Shown: piece after piece, positions 1-8,217 of the stretch
How the letters are laid out: each line of letters opens with the position of its first letter
How positions within the stretch are numbered: position 1 is the first letter of the stretch
NCBI GenBank assembly: GCA_963792445.1
Contig: CAWBWO010000016.1
Span: forward strand, 248,001 to 312,000
DNA: 64,000 nucleotides
Direction: 5' to 3'
Source: Rummeliibacillus sp963792445
GTDB taxonomy: Bacteria; Bacillota; Bacilli; Bacillales_A; Planococcaceae
The notes under the pieces: generated by a model
Databases searched by the model: none
Seen by the model: only the letters and a program-made list of their open reading frames with translations
Told to the model about the DNA's origin: nothing
Translations under genes and position numbers: made by a program

Positions 1-233
1 AAATAGACGTAGCAAATTGCTGCGTAATCTAGATGACATATGGTTGCAGAGAACATAATATCGTCCCCAAAGATATACCATTCATTCCACTTTTTCTTAC
101 GCATCATATGCCCTTTTAAATTACTTATTATGATTGGCTTTCTTGAAAACCCAATAGCAGCAGGATTTAAGTTGCCTTTTTTATCACAGAGTAATGTCGC
201 GTCAACAATCTCTTTTTCAGCGTGCTGTGTCAA
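1..233 (-). CDS. DUF2804 family protein, N-terminal part (cut by window edge)
   Basis: Read on the minus strand, the frame is open from a TTG at 233 to the window edge and gives 77 residues. The TTG sits 6 nt after an AAAGGATG ribosome site; an ATG at 242 lies in the same frame but has no room for a ribosome site. The residues LLCDKKGNLNPAAIGFSRKP followed by a segment with RKKKWNEWYIFGDD match the start of DUF2804 proteins as I remember them, which open with a short DxxGxLN motif, a W/F-x-RKP motif and an RKK-W-[NE]-W segment. The function of the family is unknown to me. The plus-strand ORF over the same bases is a shadow of this gene. Confidence 0.72.
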   Translation of the reverse strand, partial: MTQHAEKEIVDATLLCDKKGNLNPAAIGFSRKPIIISNLKGHMMRKKKWNEWYIFGDDIMFSATICHLDYAAICYVY

Positions 234-421
234 TTCGAACATCCTTTCAAACCATAAATTAGGAGATAGTAAATTATGTTGCTTTCATTGTACCAAAAAA
301 TATGTGATATTGGTCACTCCTACTAGGAAAGTTGTAAAAGTAATTTATTTGTCATAACAGTTCCAAAATCAGTATCAATTGGATTTGTCCTTACATATTG
401 TAAAATAGGAGGTTATGGACT

Positions 422-904
422 ATGTATAATAGGCTAAAAGCGGTTGAATATGCAAATCGTTGGTGGAATAATTTCAATCCTGCATTTCCAAAATTCGATG
501 ATGATTGCACGAATTTTATCTCACAATGTTTGTTAGCAGGTGGTGCGCCAATGACAGGAGCCCCCAACAGAGCAAAAGGTTGGTGGATGAAGGGAAAGAC
601 TTGGAGTTACAGCTGGACGACTTCAAACTCACTTCGTTGGTATTTAGAAACTTCGAAAAAGGGATTAAGAGGAATAAGAGTAAATAGTGTAGAGGAATTA
701 CAGCTGGGAGATTTAATTTTTATCGATTTTGATGGTGATGGTAAGATTAACCATACTTTAATGATTACAAGTATTATAAAAGGCGTTCCTTATGTCAATG
801 CACATACAACAAACAGTTATCATCGTCTATGGACATACGAAGATTCAAGTGCATATACGCCAAATATAAAGTATTACTTCTTTAAAATTGAAGTCACTCC
901 GTAG
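422..904 (+). CDS. Amidase-domain (Amidase_6-like) protein, putative cell-wall hydrolase
   Basis: This 160-residue protein matches the putative amidase domain found in Bacillales, usually attached to secreted proteins. Visible features are the N-terminal YNRLKAVEYANRWWNNFNPAF stretch (residues 2 onward), the conserved DCTNFISQCL motif around residue 28 that carries the presumed catalytic Cys, a glycine- and tryptophan-rich GWW/W-S-Y block, a GDLIFIDFDGDG turn, and an NHT motif with the presumed His. It has no signal peptide and consists of the domain alone, so either it stays in the cytoplasm, it is a mother-cell protein, or secretion signals have been lost. The start is an ATG 8 nt after AGGAGG at 408-413. 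The reaction is inferred from the Cys/His papain-like arrangement only. Confidence 0.8.
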   Translation: MYNRLKAVEYANRWWNNFNPAFPKFDDDCTNFISQCLLAGGAPMTGAPNRAKGWWMKGKTWSYSWTTSNSLRWYLETSKKGLRGIRVNSVEELQLGDLIFIDFDGDGKINHTLMITSIIKGVPYVNAHTTNSYHRLWTYEDSSAYTPNIKYYFFKIEVTP

Positions 905-1007
905 TTGTTAGTTCTTTTAACTTTTAAACTGACTGTGGTAATGTGAAGAGGGTAATATACATACAAGTATATCCATCGTAAATTGTGTAGGAATTATAGG
1001 AGTGATA

Positions 1008-1583
1008 ATGTTGAACGAACAATCTTTAACGGTGAAAGAAGCAATACGTAGTCGTCGATCTATTAAATTATTTAACGGGCAACCTGTGGCTCGTGAAGAT
1101 TTAATGGAAATTATTAATGATGCTGTGTGGGCGCCAAACCATGGGAATCGCCAACCTTGGCGTATCGTCCTTGGAAGTGGGGCTGAATTAGAGTCATTAA
1201 TAGATTTAATTCGTGAATATGCAGTGCCAGAATGGAAAGAGCTTTCTGAAGAGGAACTAGCGAAGAAAATGCTAAAATTCTCTACACCCGGTGCTTATGC
1301 ATTTGTCATTGTCCCTCAAGATGTTCGCCAAAAAGAACGTTATGAAGACTTTGCAGCAGCTAGTAGCTTCATTCAAAATATGCAATTATTAGCATGGGAC
1401 AAAGGAATCGGTGCATGCTGGAAAACGCCAAACTGGATTGACAATCCAAAATTCCGCGAAGCATTAGGTGTAAAACCAGAAGAACGCATCATTAGTATGC
1501 TTCAATTCGGCTACTTTGATGCCATTCCAAAAGAAAAACCACGCAAACCAGCTGAAGAGATTGTAACGATTTTTGGTAAATAA
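1008..1583 (+). CDS. Nitroreductase family FMN oxidoreductase
   Basis: A 191-residue single-domain nitroreductase. It starts with the family signature KEAIRSRRSIKLFNGQPV (FMN phosphate-binding Arg/Ser cluster), has APNHGNRQPWR after the first helices, and a GIGACWKTP segment followed by the LGVKPEERIISMLQFGY strand that closes the flavin site. Members reduce nitro compounds or quinones with NAD(P)H using bound FMN as dimers in the cytoplasm; the substrate here cannot be told. I prefer the ATG at 1008 because AGGAG at 997-1001 is 6 nt away; a GTG two codons upstream overlaps the ribosome site. It stands alone and is followed by a strong hairpin terminator. Confidence 0.85.
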   Translation: MLNEQSLTVKEAIRSRRSIKLFNGQPVAREDLMEIINDAVWAPNHGNRQPWRIVLGSGAELESLIDLIREYAVPEWKELSEEELAKKMLKFSTPGAYAFVIVPQDVRQKERYEDFAAASSFIQNMQLLAWDKGIGACWKTPNWIDNPKFREALGVKPEERIISMLQFGYFDAIPKEKPRKPAEEIVTIFGK

Positions 1584-1620
1584 AAGCTGAAGCTGAAGCA
1601 AAATTTCAGCATATAAAAGT

Positions 1621-1658
1621 AAAGCCAACATTCCGCAATTTGGAATGTTGGCTTTTTC
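1621..1658. terminator. Bidirectional intrinsic terminator
   Basis: A 14-bp perfect stem (1621-1634 with 1642-1655, AAAGCCAACATTCC) with a 7-nt loop and T-runs on both sides ends the nitroreductase gene and the converging dipeptidase gene. Confidence 0.9.
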
Positions 1659-1666
1659 GTAGTTAT

Positions 1667-3049
1667 TTATTTTGATAAATTATCGATTTCATAGTAATAA
1701 TCACTAATTACACGAAGACCTTTATCAAAGTTTTCTAAGTGGAAATGTTCATTTGGTGCATGGAAGTTTTCAGATGATAAGGCAAAGCCCATCATGATAA
1801 CTGGTGCACCTAAAATTTCATCGAATGTTGAAACAATCGGAATGGAACCGCCAGCACGGATATAAGCTGTTTTAGCATCATATTGTGTTTCATATGAACG
1901 GCCTGCAGCTTGAATATAAGGATGATCAAGTGGTGTAATGAACGGTTTACCTTTATCAAAATCAGTAATTGTAATATCAACACCAGCTGGTTTGTGCTTT
2001 TCAATATGAGCACGTAATTGCGCTACAATTTCATCTGGATCTTGGTCGGGTACTAAACGGCAAGTGATTTTAGCTCCGGCAGTTGCAGGAAGTACTGTTT
2101 TAATGCCTTCTCCAGAGAAACCACCAAATACACCATTCACTTCTAAAGTTGGTCGAGCCCATGTACGTTCAAGGTAAGTGTAGCCTTCTTCACCGTATAA
2201 TTCTTTAACGCCAGCTTCTTCTTTAATGCCTTCTTCATCAAAGTTTAAAGCTTCGTATGCAGCTTTTTCATCAGCAGTAATAGGACGAACTTTATCGTAA
2301 AAACCATCTACTGCGATTGTGCCATGTTCATCATGGAAGGAAGATAGGATATCTGCTAATGCATGAATTGGATTTTGAACTCCACCACCATAAATTCCTG
2401 AGTGAAGATCACCTTTTGCAGCACGAACATCGATTTGCACACCTGTCAATCCGCGTAATGCATAACATACAGCTGGACGGCCAGGAGCATAAAGACTAGT
2501 GTCTGAGATTAGCACTAAATCAGTAGCTAGTTCATCTTTGTGTGCTTCTACAAATGCAGGTAGATGAACACTACCAATTTCTTCTTCGCCTTCAATGAGG
2601 AATTTTACATTTACAGGAAGTTCGCCGTTTTCTTTCATAAAAGCTTCGATTACTTTTACATGCATAAAGACTTGGCCTTTATCATCACTTGAACCACGAG
2701 CATATAAAATATTGTCGCGGATTTCAGGCTTGAATGGTTCACTATCCCATAATTCTAAAGGATCTACGGGTTGGACGTCATAGTGACCATATACGAGAAC
2801 AGTGGGTTTACCTTCAGCATGAAGCCAATCTGCAGTCACTACAGGATGACCTGCAGTTTCGTTGATTTTAATATTTTCTAGCCCTGCATTTTTCATCGAC
2901 TCACCTAGGAAAGCAGCAGCTTTTTTCATATCTTCTTTATGTTCGGACAAAGAACTGATACTTGCGATGGACAAAAATTGCTTCATTTCTTCAAGATGAT
3001 CTTCGCGATGTGTAGTAAAGTAAGTGTTTAAAACTTCTAATTGACTCAC
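1667..3049 (-). CDS. M20 family dipeptidase (zinc metallopeptidase)
   Basis: A 460-residue cytoplasmic M20 peptidase of the CNDP/DapE-like dipeptidase type. The metal ligands are visible in order: the His and Asp of GHYDVQP, the bridging Asp of GSSDDKGQ, the catalytic and metal Glu residues of EGEEEIGS, the Asp of LISDTSLY, and the final His of SSENFHAPNEHFH. The dimerisation or lid domain lies in the middle and contains DLHSGIYGG. The length fits the family. The start is GTG at 3049, 6 nt after GAGGG; the longer frame from a TTG at 3067 would bury that ribosome site. Probable role: hydrolysis of dipeptides for amino-acid recycling. It is a monocistronic unit facing the nitroreductase gene. 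Confidence 0.88.
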   Translation of the reverse strand: MSQLEVLNTYFTTHREDHLEEMKQFLSIASISSLSEHKEDMKKAAAFLGESMKNAGLENIKINETAGHPVVTADWLHAEGKPTVLVYGHYDVQPVDPLELWDSEPFKPEIRDNILYARGSSDDKGQVFMHVKVIEAFMKENGELPVNVKFLIEGEEEIGSVHLPAFVEAHKDELATDLVLISDTSLYAPGRPAVCYALRGLTGVQIDVRAAKGDLHSGIYGGGVQNPIHALADILSSFHDEHGTIAVDGFYDKVRPITADEKAAYEALNFDEEGIKEEAGVKELYGEEGYTYLERTWARPTLEVNGVFGGFSGEGIKTVLPATAGAKITCRLVPDQDPDEIVAQLRAHIEKHKPAGVDITITDFDKGKPFITPLDHPYIQAAGRSYETQYDAKTAYIRAGGSIPIVSTFDEILGAPVIMMGFALSSENFHAPNEHFHLENFDKGLRVISDYYYEIDNLSK

Positions 3050-3214
3050 TTTTATCCCTCTTTTCAATATTTCGATTCTCAGAGTGATTATACCATAGCA
3101 GTCATTTTATTTAGAAAGCTCAGCATTCTAAAATGTGGAATTAACTAAAATATGGTATATTATGTAGTATAAATGATGTACGGAATTTGAACGTTCTTTT
3201 GGGGAGGAATTTAG

Positions 3215-4456
3215 TTGGAATTTATTTGGCTAGCTATCTGTTTGCTCATCTCCTTTTTCTTTTCAGGAAGTGAGACGGCATTAACAGCTATTAATAAGAT
3301 GAAGGTCCAGCTACGGGCAAATCAAGGGGATCGTATGTCTCAAAAATTGAACATATTAATAGAGCAGCCCGACCGGATGATTACGACTATTCTGATTATT
3401 AATAACACAGTCAATATCTTGATGCCGACAATATTGACGATTATTGCAATTAAATATAACTGGCAATTATCAATTGCTACAACCATCTTAACCATTATTG
3501 TAATTGTTTTTGGAGAGGTGTTACCAAAAACAATTGCCGTAACATTTGCAGATCGTCTAGCGTATATCGTTGCACCAATTATTGCTTTATGTGTGAAGAT
3601 TCTTAGCCCGATTACATGGATTTTACATGGCTTTACGAATATGTTTATTCGTATTATTTCCAATGGAGCAGTGACAGAAGCTACTTTAACGAAAGAAGAA
3701 TTTCGAAGTATGGTTGATGTTGCTTCTACAGGGGGTGCATTTGATGAAATTGAATCGGTTCGTTTAAAAGAAGTGTTGGATTTTCCAGATAAGGATGTGT
3801 CAGATGTTTTAGGAACGCATCGAACAGATGTTGTAGGATTACCAGTGGATGCTACATATGAGGAAGTTAGAGATACGATACTTGAGTACTCATTTACACG
3901 TTATCCTGTTTATGAAGAAAGTTTGGATACGATTGTGGGAATGTTCTATTCAAAGAAATTTGTTGAATGGACATTAGATCCAACAAAAAAGTTAGTAGAT
4001 TTTATGGATCCGGATCCACTTTATGTTGTGTCCACGGTTAGCATTGAAAAAGTTTTTACCTTAATGCTTTCTCAAAAGAAACATTTAGCGATTGTACTGG
4101 ATGAATACGGTGGAACGCTGGGGATTGTTTCGCATGAAGATATTATTGAGGAAATGATTGGACTCGAAATTGAAGATGAATCAGATGAGGAAGAAGAATC
4201 TCTAATCTATGCACTAACTGAAGATACATTAGTCTGTCACGGTCGATTAGAAATCGAAGAGGCAAATGATCAATTCCATGTTGAAATCCCCCAAGACCAT
4301 GAAACTGTAGGTGGATTTGTGTTGGAACTAAGCTTGCATATCCCAGAACCAGGAGAAACATTCGATTTTGAAAATCTTCATATTGTAGTAAACGAAGTAG
4401 ACGATAGTCGAATTACAAAATTAACGATTACCAAGAAGCAGGTTGAGCAAGAATAA
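3215..4456 (+). CDS. CorC/HlyC family transporter (CNNM-like, DUF21-CBS-CorC_HlyC)
   Basis: A 413-residue membrane protein. Residues 1-180 form the DUF21 transmembrane region, including SGSETALTAINKMKV and a GEVLPKTIAV motif typical of CNNM/CorC proteins. Residues about 200-320 contain the CBS pair (TRYPVYEES and HLAIVLDEYGGTLGIVSHEDIIEEMIG), and the end is a CorC_HlyC domain. Relatives are implicated in Mg2+ or other divalent cation export; an older hemolysin label is misleading. The start is TTG at 3215, 7 nt after GGGGAGG. A weak G+C-poor hairpin with a T-run at about 4467-4511 may terminate it. The gene stands alone between divergent and unrelated neighbours. Confidence 0.87.
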   Translation: MEFIWLAICLLISFFFSGSETALTAINKMKVQLRANQGDRMSQKLNILIEQPDRMITTILIINNTVNILMPTILTIIAIKYNWQLSIATTILTIIVIVFGEVLPKTIAVTFADRLAYIVAPIIALCVKILSPITWILHGFTNMFIRIISNGAVTEATLTKEEFRSMVDVASTGGAFDEIESVRLKEVLDFPDKDVSDVLGTHRTDVVGLPVDATYEEVRDTILEYSFTRYPVYEESLDTIVGMFYSKKFVEWTLDPTKKLVDFMDPDPLYVVSTVSIEKVFTLMLSQKKHLAIVLDEYGGTLGIVSHEDIIEEMIGLEIEDESDEEEESLIYALTEDTLVCHGRLEIEEANDQFHVEIPQDHETVGGFVLELSLHIPEPGETFDFENLHIVVNEVDDSRITKLTITKKQVEQE

Positions 4457-4584
4457 AATAGATAAGAAAAAAGAGAAGGCTTAGGAGCTAAATTGCTGCT
4501 AGGTCTTTTTTGTACAGGAAAGTGAAATCTAATATGTGGAAATATAATATCCATTATTTTGACGGAGATTAGTACCCAAATTAT

Positions 4585-4703
4585 TGAAGTGGAATCGGCG
4601 AAGACTCCCACGGGAAAAGTGAGACAGGTGAGGCCCCGCACGTAGCGAAGCGAAGGAGGAACTCACCGCTCACCCGTAGGAAAGCGTAGCCGATTCCACT
4701 TCA
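4585..4703. repeat. Bacillaceae-type intergenic inverted repeat element
   Basis: A 119-bp GC-rich island in an AT-rich gap of 459 bp (4457-4915). Its ends are a perfect 15-bp inverted repeat (TGAAGTGGAATCGGC at 4585-4599 and its complement at 4689-4703). The interior reads GTGAGACAGGTGAGGCCCCG, then AGCGAAGCGAAGGAGG, then a complementary CTCACCGCTCACC block, so the whole folds on itself. I recognise this as the interspersed element common in intergenic regions of Bacillus and Lysinibacillus relatives; its function is not established. The rest of the gap holds only a weak terminator at its left end and the leader of the sigma factor gene. Confidence 0.75.
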
Positions 4704-4915
4704 AACTAAAACCCAATAAGAATAAAAATAGTTTTTCAGGTTATCAGATTATTTCGAACGCATTTAGATATTATTATATAGGACGAACTATTACATCAAA
4801 TGTATCCCAACCTTACATGAATGTAATGTAATTGAAAGTTAATCCGATAGAGTGAAATCTTTATTTTTGCGAAAATAGGTTTATCAAAGCAAGACGATAA
4901 CCGGAGGATTTAAAA

Positions 4916-5464
4916 ATGAAAACTACACTTGAAAATGTTTATGAAGAATATAATCGTTATATATATCACTTATGTTTAAAATTAACTCGCAACAGATCTG
5001 AAGCTGAAGACCTTATGCAAGAAGTTTGGGTAAAGGTTGTTCGCTATGAATCTTATGTTGCTGAAGTAGAACATGTAAAAGCTTGGTTAACAACAATTTG
5101 TATGAATACATTCCGCGACCGCTATCGCAAAAATGTACGTCGTAGTAAGTACATGATGAGTCAACCTGAAACTTTAGACGTTCCAGTATTAGATTTGGTT
5201 CCCAATAATGAGCCATCTACAGAAGCGGTAGTTGAGCAAGAAGCTGTTTCTAAAATTGTACAAGAAAAAATTAACCAATTAGATAGCATTTATCGTAATA
5301 CACTTTTATATTTCTATGTAAATCAATATTCTCTAGTAGAGATTGCAGAATTAATGAAAGTATCAATTGGTACAGTAAAATCACGTCTTTTCCGTGCAAA
5401 ACAACGTTTAAAAGACATCATGATGTCTGATGTAACTTCAGCAGAAGTGATTTTACCAGCTTAG
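4916..5464 (+). CDS. ECF-type sigma-70 family RNA polymerase sigma factor
   Basis: A 182-residue two-domain sigma factor. Region 2 lies at residues about 8-75 and contains RSEAEDLMQEVWVKV and the WLTTICMNTFRDRYRK helix for -10 recognition. Region 4 lies at residues about 110-170, with the helix-turn-helix YSLVEIAELMKVSIGTVKSRLFRAKQRL for -35 recognition. The start is an ATG 8 nt after GGAGG at 4903-4907. Most ECF sigmas are paired with an anti-sigma factor directly downstream; here the gene is followed by a terminator and a converging MarR gene, so no anti-sigma partner is adjacent. Its regulon and inducing signal cannot be inferred. Confidence 0.88.
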   Translation: MKTTLENVYEEYNRYIYHLCLKLTRNRSEAEDLMQEVWVKVVRYESYVAEVEHVKAWLTTICMNTFRDRYRKNVRRSKYMMSQPETLDVPVLDLVPNNEPSTEAVVEQEAVSKIVQEKINQLDSIYRNTLLYFYVNQYSLVEIAELMKVSIGTVKSRLFRAKQRLKDIMMSDVTSAEVILPA

Positions 5465-5494
5465 TAGAGATGCAGTCTTTACATAAGCTAAACA

Positions 5495-5540
5495 AAAACT
5501 CGTCACTCTAATGAAAAATGAAGAGTGACGAGTTTTTGAA
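5495..5540. terminator. Bidirectional intrinsic terminator
   Basis: A perfect 15-bp stem (5495-5509 with 5522-5536) flanked by A- and T-runs separates the sigma factor gene from the converging MarR gene. Confidence 0.9.
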
Positions 5541-5555
5541 TGGATTTTTTTATTG

Positions 5556-5981
5556 TTAGCCTAATAAACATTTCGAGAAGATAGTACGTAAAGAATGAAT
5601 TTCTTCTTCAGTAAGCATACCGAACATACGATCAACGATATTCATGATATGTTCATGGGCAGTTTCTAAAAGCGAATGACCCGCATCAGTAATCTCTAGC
5701 TGAGAGGCACGGCGATCAGTTGCGTTTTTGGTTTTTGTAATATAGCCGGCCTTAATCAACTTTGTAGTGAGTACAGTTACACCACCTGTAGTAACGTGAA
5801 GTCTTTCTGCTAGGGCAGAAGGGCGCATGGGTCCTTCTGTTTCAAGCAAATCGAGTATGAAGATATGTGTTTTGGATAATCCCATTGCATTATGACTATT
5901 CCATTCATTTGCCCATTTTCTTTCCACAGAAGATACAATTTCAAAAAGGGAAGTGATGCTTTCTCTTCTTGTTTCATTCAT
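5556..5981 (-). CDS. MarR family transcriptional regulator
   Basis: A 141-residue winged-helix regulator. The N-terminal helix is dimerising, and the DNA-binding part is LLETEGPMRPSALAERLHVT followed by GGVTVLTTKLIKAGYITKTK and the wing sequence DRRASQLEITDAG, which carries the DRRA signature of MarR proteins. It probably represses a stress or efflux gene in response to a small ligand or oxidant; the ligand is unknown. The ATG at 5981 is 9 nt after TGGAG; the longer TTG-started frame overlaps that site. It lies 24 bp downstream of the Spx-like gene on the same strand, so the two probably share a transcript. Confidence 0.87.
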   Translation of the reverse strand: MNETRRESITSLFEIVSSVERKWANEWNSHNAMGLSKTHIFILDLLETEGPMRPSALAERLHVTTGGVTVLTTKLIKAGYITKTKNATDRRASQLEITDAGHSLLETAHEHIMNIVDRMFGMLTEEEIHSLRTIFSKCLLG

Positions 5982-6005
5982 AATTTTCAACTCCAAAATG
6001 TATCA

Positions 6006-6410
6006 TTAACATTCTAATGATAAGCGTTGCATTTCATATAATTCATATTCACGAACCTTTCGAGGAACAAAGCGACGAATATCCATTTCATTGTAGCCAA
6101 CTTGTAGACGTTTATCATCTAAAAGAATAGGACTACGTAACATTTTAGGGTGGTCTTTTATAATTTCATAAAGTTCTTGGATGGATAATTGTTCAATATC
6201 ACAGCCTAAGTTTTTGAAGTCCTTTGAGTTTTTAGAAATGATTTCATCTGTGCCATCTTCCGTCATGCTTAAAATACGTTTGAATTCAGCAAGTGTTAAT
6301 GTCTCAGAAGTGATACGTTTTTCATGGTAAGTTATATTATTATCTTTAAGCCATTGTAAAGCCTTTTTAGAAGAAGTACAGCTTGTTTGAGTATAAATTG
6401 TAACAGTCAT
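6006..6410 (-). CDS. Spx/ArsC family regulator with a CXXS redox site
   Basis: A 134-residue protein of the ArsC-like Spx family, close in layout to Bacillus Spx (131 residues): the conserved block MTEDGTDEIISKNSKDFKNL and the RLQVGYNEMDIRRFVPRKVREY tail are present, as is an RSPILLDDKRLQVGYN segment. Spx binds the alpha C-terminal domain of RNA polymerase and redirects transcription under disulfide stress. Here the usual CXXC switch at residues 10-13 reads CTSS, so the second Cys is missing, while a Cys occurs as the very last residue (134). It may be a redox-altered paralogue rather than the main Spx. It is the first gene of a probable two-gene unit with the MarR gene. Confidence 0.83.
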   Translation of the reverse strand: MTVTIYTQTSCTSSKKALQWLKDNNITYHEKRITSETLTLAEFKRILSMTEDGTDEIISKNSKDFKNLGCDIEQLSIQELYEIIKDHPKMLRSPILLDDKRLQVGYNEMDIRRFVPRKVREYELYEMQRLSLEC

Positions 6411-6556
6411 ATAGATTCCTACTTTCCGTATGTTTATTATATTTATATCTTATCAGTAAGATATTTATAAGTCAATGTAAATTAATGAAAAAATGAGTCA
6501 AATTTGTGGATAAATGAGCATATTCTAAGATTCTTCAATCATATAGATCGGTATTA

Positions 6557-6595
6557 AATAAAAAAATCACTGTATCAAAATAGATGCAGCGATTT
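6557..6595 (-). terminator. Intrinsic terminator of the YitT gene
   Basis: On the minus strand a 13-bp stem (6583-6595 with 6564-6576, one mismatch and one G-U pair) is followed by a run of seven T residues, 10 bp past the stop of the YitT gene. Confidence 0.8.
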
Positions 6596-6604
6596 GTTGT
6601 GGAA

Positions 6605-7486
6605 TTAGTGGATATCTTTTTTCTTAAAGTTTCCGCCTTGAATTTCTGTCATGTTACTAAATGCCAGGAAAGCAGTTGGATCAACGTCTTCCACGATGCT
6701 TTTAAGTTTGGCCTCTTCAAGTCGGTTAATAACACAGAAAATGACTTGTTTTTCATCTTTGGTATAGCCACCCTTACCATTGAGATAAGTAATGCCTCGC
6801 CCTAAACGGTCCATAATGGCTGAGCCAATTTCATCTGCTTGATCACTAATAATCCAAATAGATTTTGTTTGATTGAAACCTTCAGATACTAAGTCAATTG
6901 TTTTAAATGCGATAAAATAAGCGATTAACGAATACATAGCTCGGTCTAAACCAAATACAAAGCCAGCACTTCCCAAAATAAATAGATTCATGAACAAAAT
7001 AATTTGTCCAACAGAAAATGGAAGCTTTTTGTAGAATAAAATAGCTAATGTTTCACTACCATCCAAGCAGCCACCTGCACGAATGGCAATCCCTACACCA
7101 ATACCGAGCATAATACCACCAAGAACAGTTGCTAAAAGCGTATCATTTGTGAATGCGTTTCCATGTGGAAAGAAAGAAGTCGCAAGTGATAAAACGGCAA
7201 TACCATATGCTACTGATAGTGCAAAACTTTTACCAATTTGTTTATATCCTAAGTAAAGAAAAGGTAAGTTAAATAAGAAGAGGAAAATACCAAGTGATAT
7301 ACCTGTCATATGGGATGCCATCATGGCAATACCGGTAACACCACCGTCAATTAAATGATTGGGGATTAGCACCTTTTCTAGGCCAATTGCCATGATTAAA
7401 GCACCTAGAGTAATTAAAGCAAAACGAATGAAAATTTTTTTATGTCTTGCTTTCCTTTTCGATATACTGTCTGATTTGTCGCTCAT
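6605..7486 (-). CDS. YitT family membrane protein (YitT_membrane plus DUF2179)
   Basis: A 293-residue protein with five or so hydrophobic segments in residues about 20-190, among them ALITLGALIMAIGLEKVLIP, followed by the conserved NHLIDGGVTGIAMM motif and GGCLDGSETLAILFYKKL. The C-terminal DUF2179 domain (about 205-290) includes IIMDRLGRGITYLNGKGGYT and is cytosolic. The family is widespread in Firmicutes and of unknown function. I chose the ATG at 7486, 10 nt past AAGGA; the longer frame starts 17 codons upstream without a ribosome site. Single-gene unit with its own terminator. Confidence 0.85.
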   Translation of the reverse strand: MSDKSDSISKRKARHKKIFIRFALITLGALIMAIGLEKVLIPNHLIDGGVTGIAMMASHMTGISLGIFLFLFNLPFLYLGYKQIGKSFALSVAYGIAVLSLATSFFPHGNAFTNDTLLATVLGGIMLGIGVGIAIRAGGCLDGSETLAILFYKKLPFSVGQIILFMNLFILGSAGFVFGLDRAMYSLIAYFIAFKTIDLVSEGFNQTKSIWIISDQADEIGSAIMDRLGRGITYLNGKGGYTKDEKQVIFCVINRLEEAKLKSIVEDVDPTAFLAFSNMTEIQGGNFKKKDIH

Positions 7487-7933
7487 AAAAACACCATCCT
7501 TATACATTTTGTACCATGAATAATTATGCGACTTCAAGTGAAAGGTCTGTAGAAATCTAAAAAACCCTATGAAAAAAATTTCGCGAAGATTTAATAGAGT
7601 ATGAATGAGGAAAAGTAGAAGAAAGAGTAGAAATATTAGGCCTTATGAGTATATGGAACGCCTATAATCATTCTGTTTATGATGAAATTCAAATTAGAAA
7701 AAGAGAGAGATCCTGATACTTTGAATCTTTCGGGTATTATTTGCATAAAATAATATAATTGTTAACGGTAACTAGTCGGGTGGGAGGTTGCCTTCTTATT
7801 CCCTTATTTTCGTAAATTGCGGGAGATAGAGGTGACCAAATGGAAATTTTAACGTGCTTTATTAGTGCAAAACATCATTTTAGAAAAAAATAAATGTAAA
7901 AGGAATGGGTCCATTTTGAGGGGAAATGAGTTT
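7487..7933. other. 447-bp intergenic stretch with one possible 17-codon ORF
   Basis: AT-rich spacer between divergent genes. The only signal I see is AGAGGTGACC directly before an ATG at 7840, opening a 17-codon frame (MEILTCFISAKHHFRKK) that stops at 7891-7893. The ribosome site is good, and the start resembles those of short holin-like toxin genes, but the peptide lacks a convincing membrane helix. It could be a leader peptide of the following gene or a remnant. Nothing else recognised. Confidence 0.3.
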
Positions 7934-8149
7934 ATGACGATTAAATATATATTCTATATAATAACCTTGCTTTCTTTTTTATATATTGTGTATCTCTTAC
8001 TGTTTGCATCCTATGGATCAGATTATATTCTTGCTAGAGCAGTACCTTGTGCTATTCTATTTTTCGCATCTTCAATTTGTAGCTGTATATTATTAGTGAA
8101 TGAAAAAATAAAGCACCTGAAAAAGAATATAGCAAAAAAACATCCCTAG
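7934..8149 (+). CDS. Small hypothetical membrane protein, two helices
   Basis: A 71-residue protein that I do not recognise. Two hydrophobic segments are clear: residues about 5-25 (FYIITLLSFLYIVYLLLFA) and about 38-57 (CAILFFASSICSCILLV), with a short polar loop between and a Lys-rich C-terminus (KIKHLKKNIAKKH), so the tail should face the cytoplasm. The start at 7934 is 10 nt after GAGGGG (7918-7923). A longer frame begins at 7865 but has no ribosome site. The stop codon lies in the left arm of the downstream terminator. No function can be assigned. Confidence 0.6.
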   Translation: MTIKYIFYIITLLSFLYIVYLLLFASYGSDYILARAVPCAILFFASSICSCILLVNEKIKHLKKNIAKKHP

Positions 8150-8168
8150 AACGGGATGTTTTTTGCTA
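8130..8168. terminator. Bidirectional intrinsic terminator
   Basis: A near-perfect hairpin, TAGCAAAAAAACATCCC paired with GGGATGTTTTTTGCTA around a 6-nt loop, with T-runs on either strand. It lies at the end of the small membrane protein gene and faces the ABC-F gene. Confidence 0.85.
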
Positions 8169-8217
8169 TAGGTGGAAAATTGAATTTTGCTTCATAATTA
8201 TTTTCAATAAACTTTTA

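Noticed and set aside
40..357. 105-codon plus-strand ORF at the window start
   Set aside because: Shadow of the DUF2804 gene on the other strand; no ribosome site and unlikely composition.
7840..7893. 17-codon ORF with a good ribosome site as a type I toxin gene
   Set aside because: The peptide is too polar for a holin-like toxin and no antisense RNA signs are visible; kept only as a remark on the gap.
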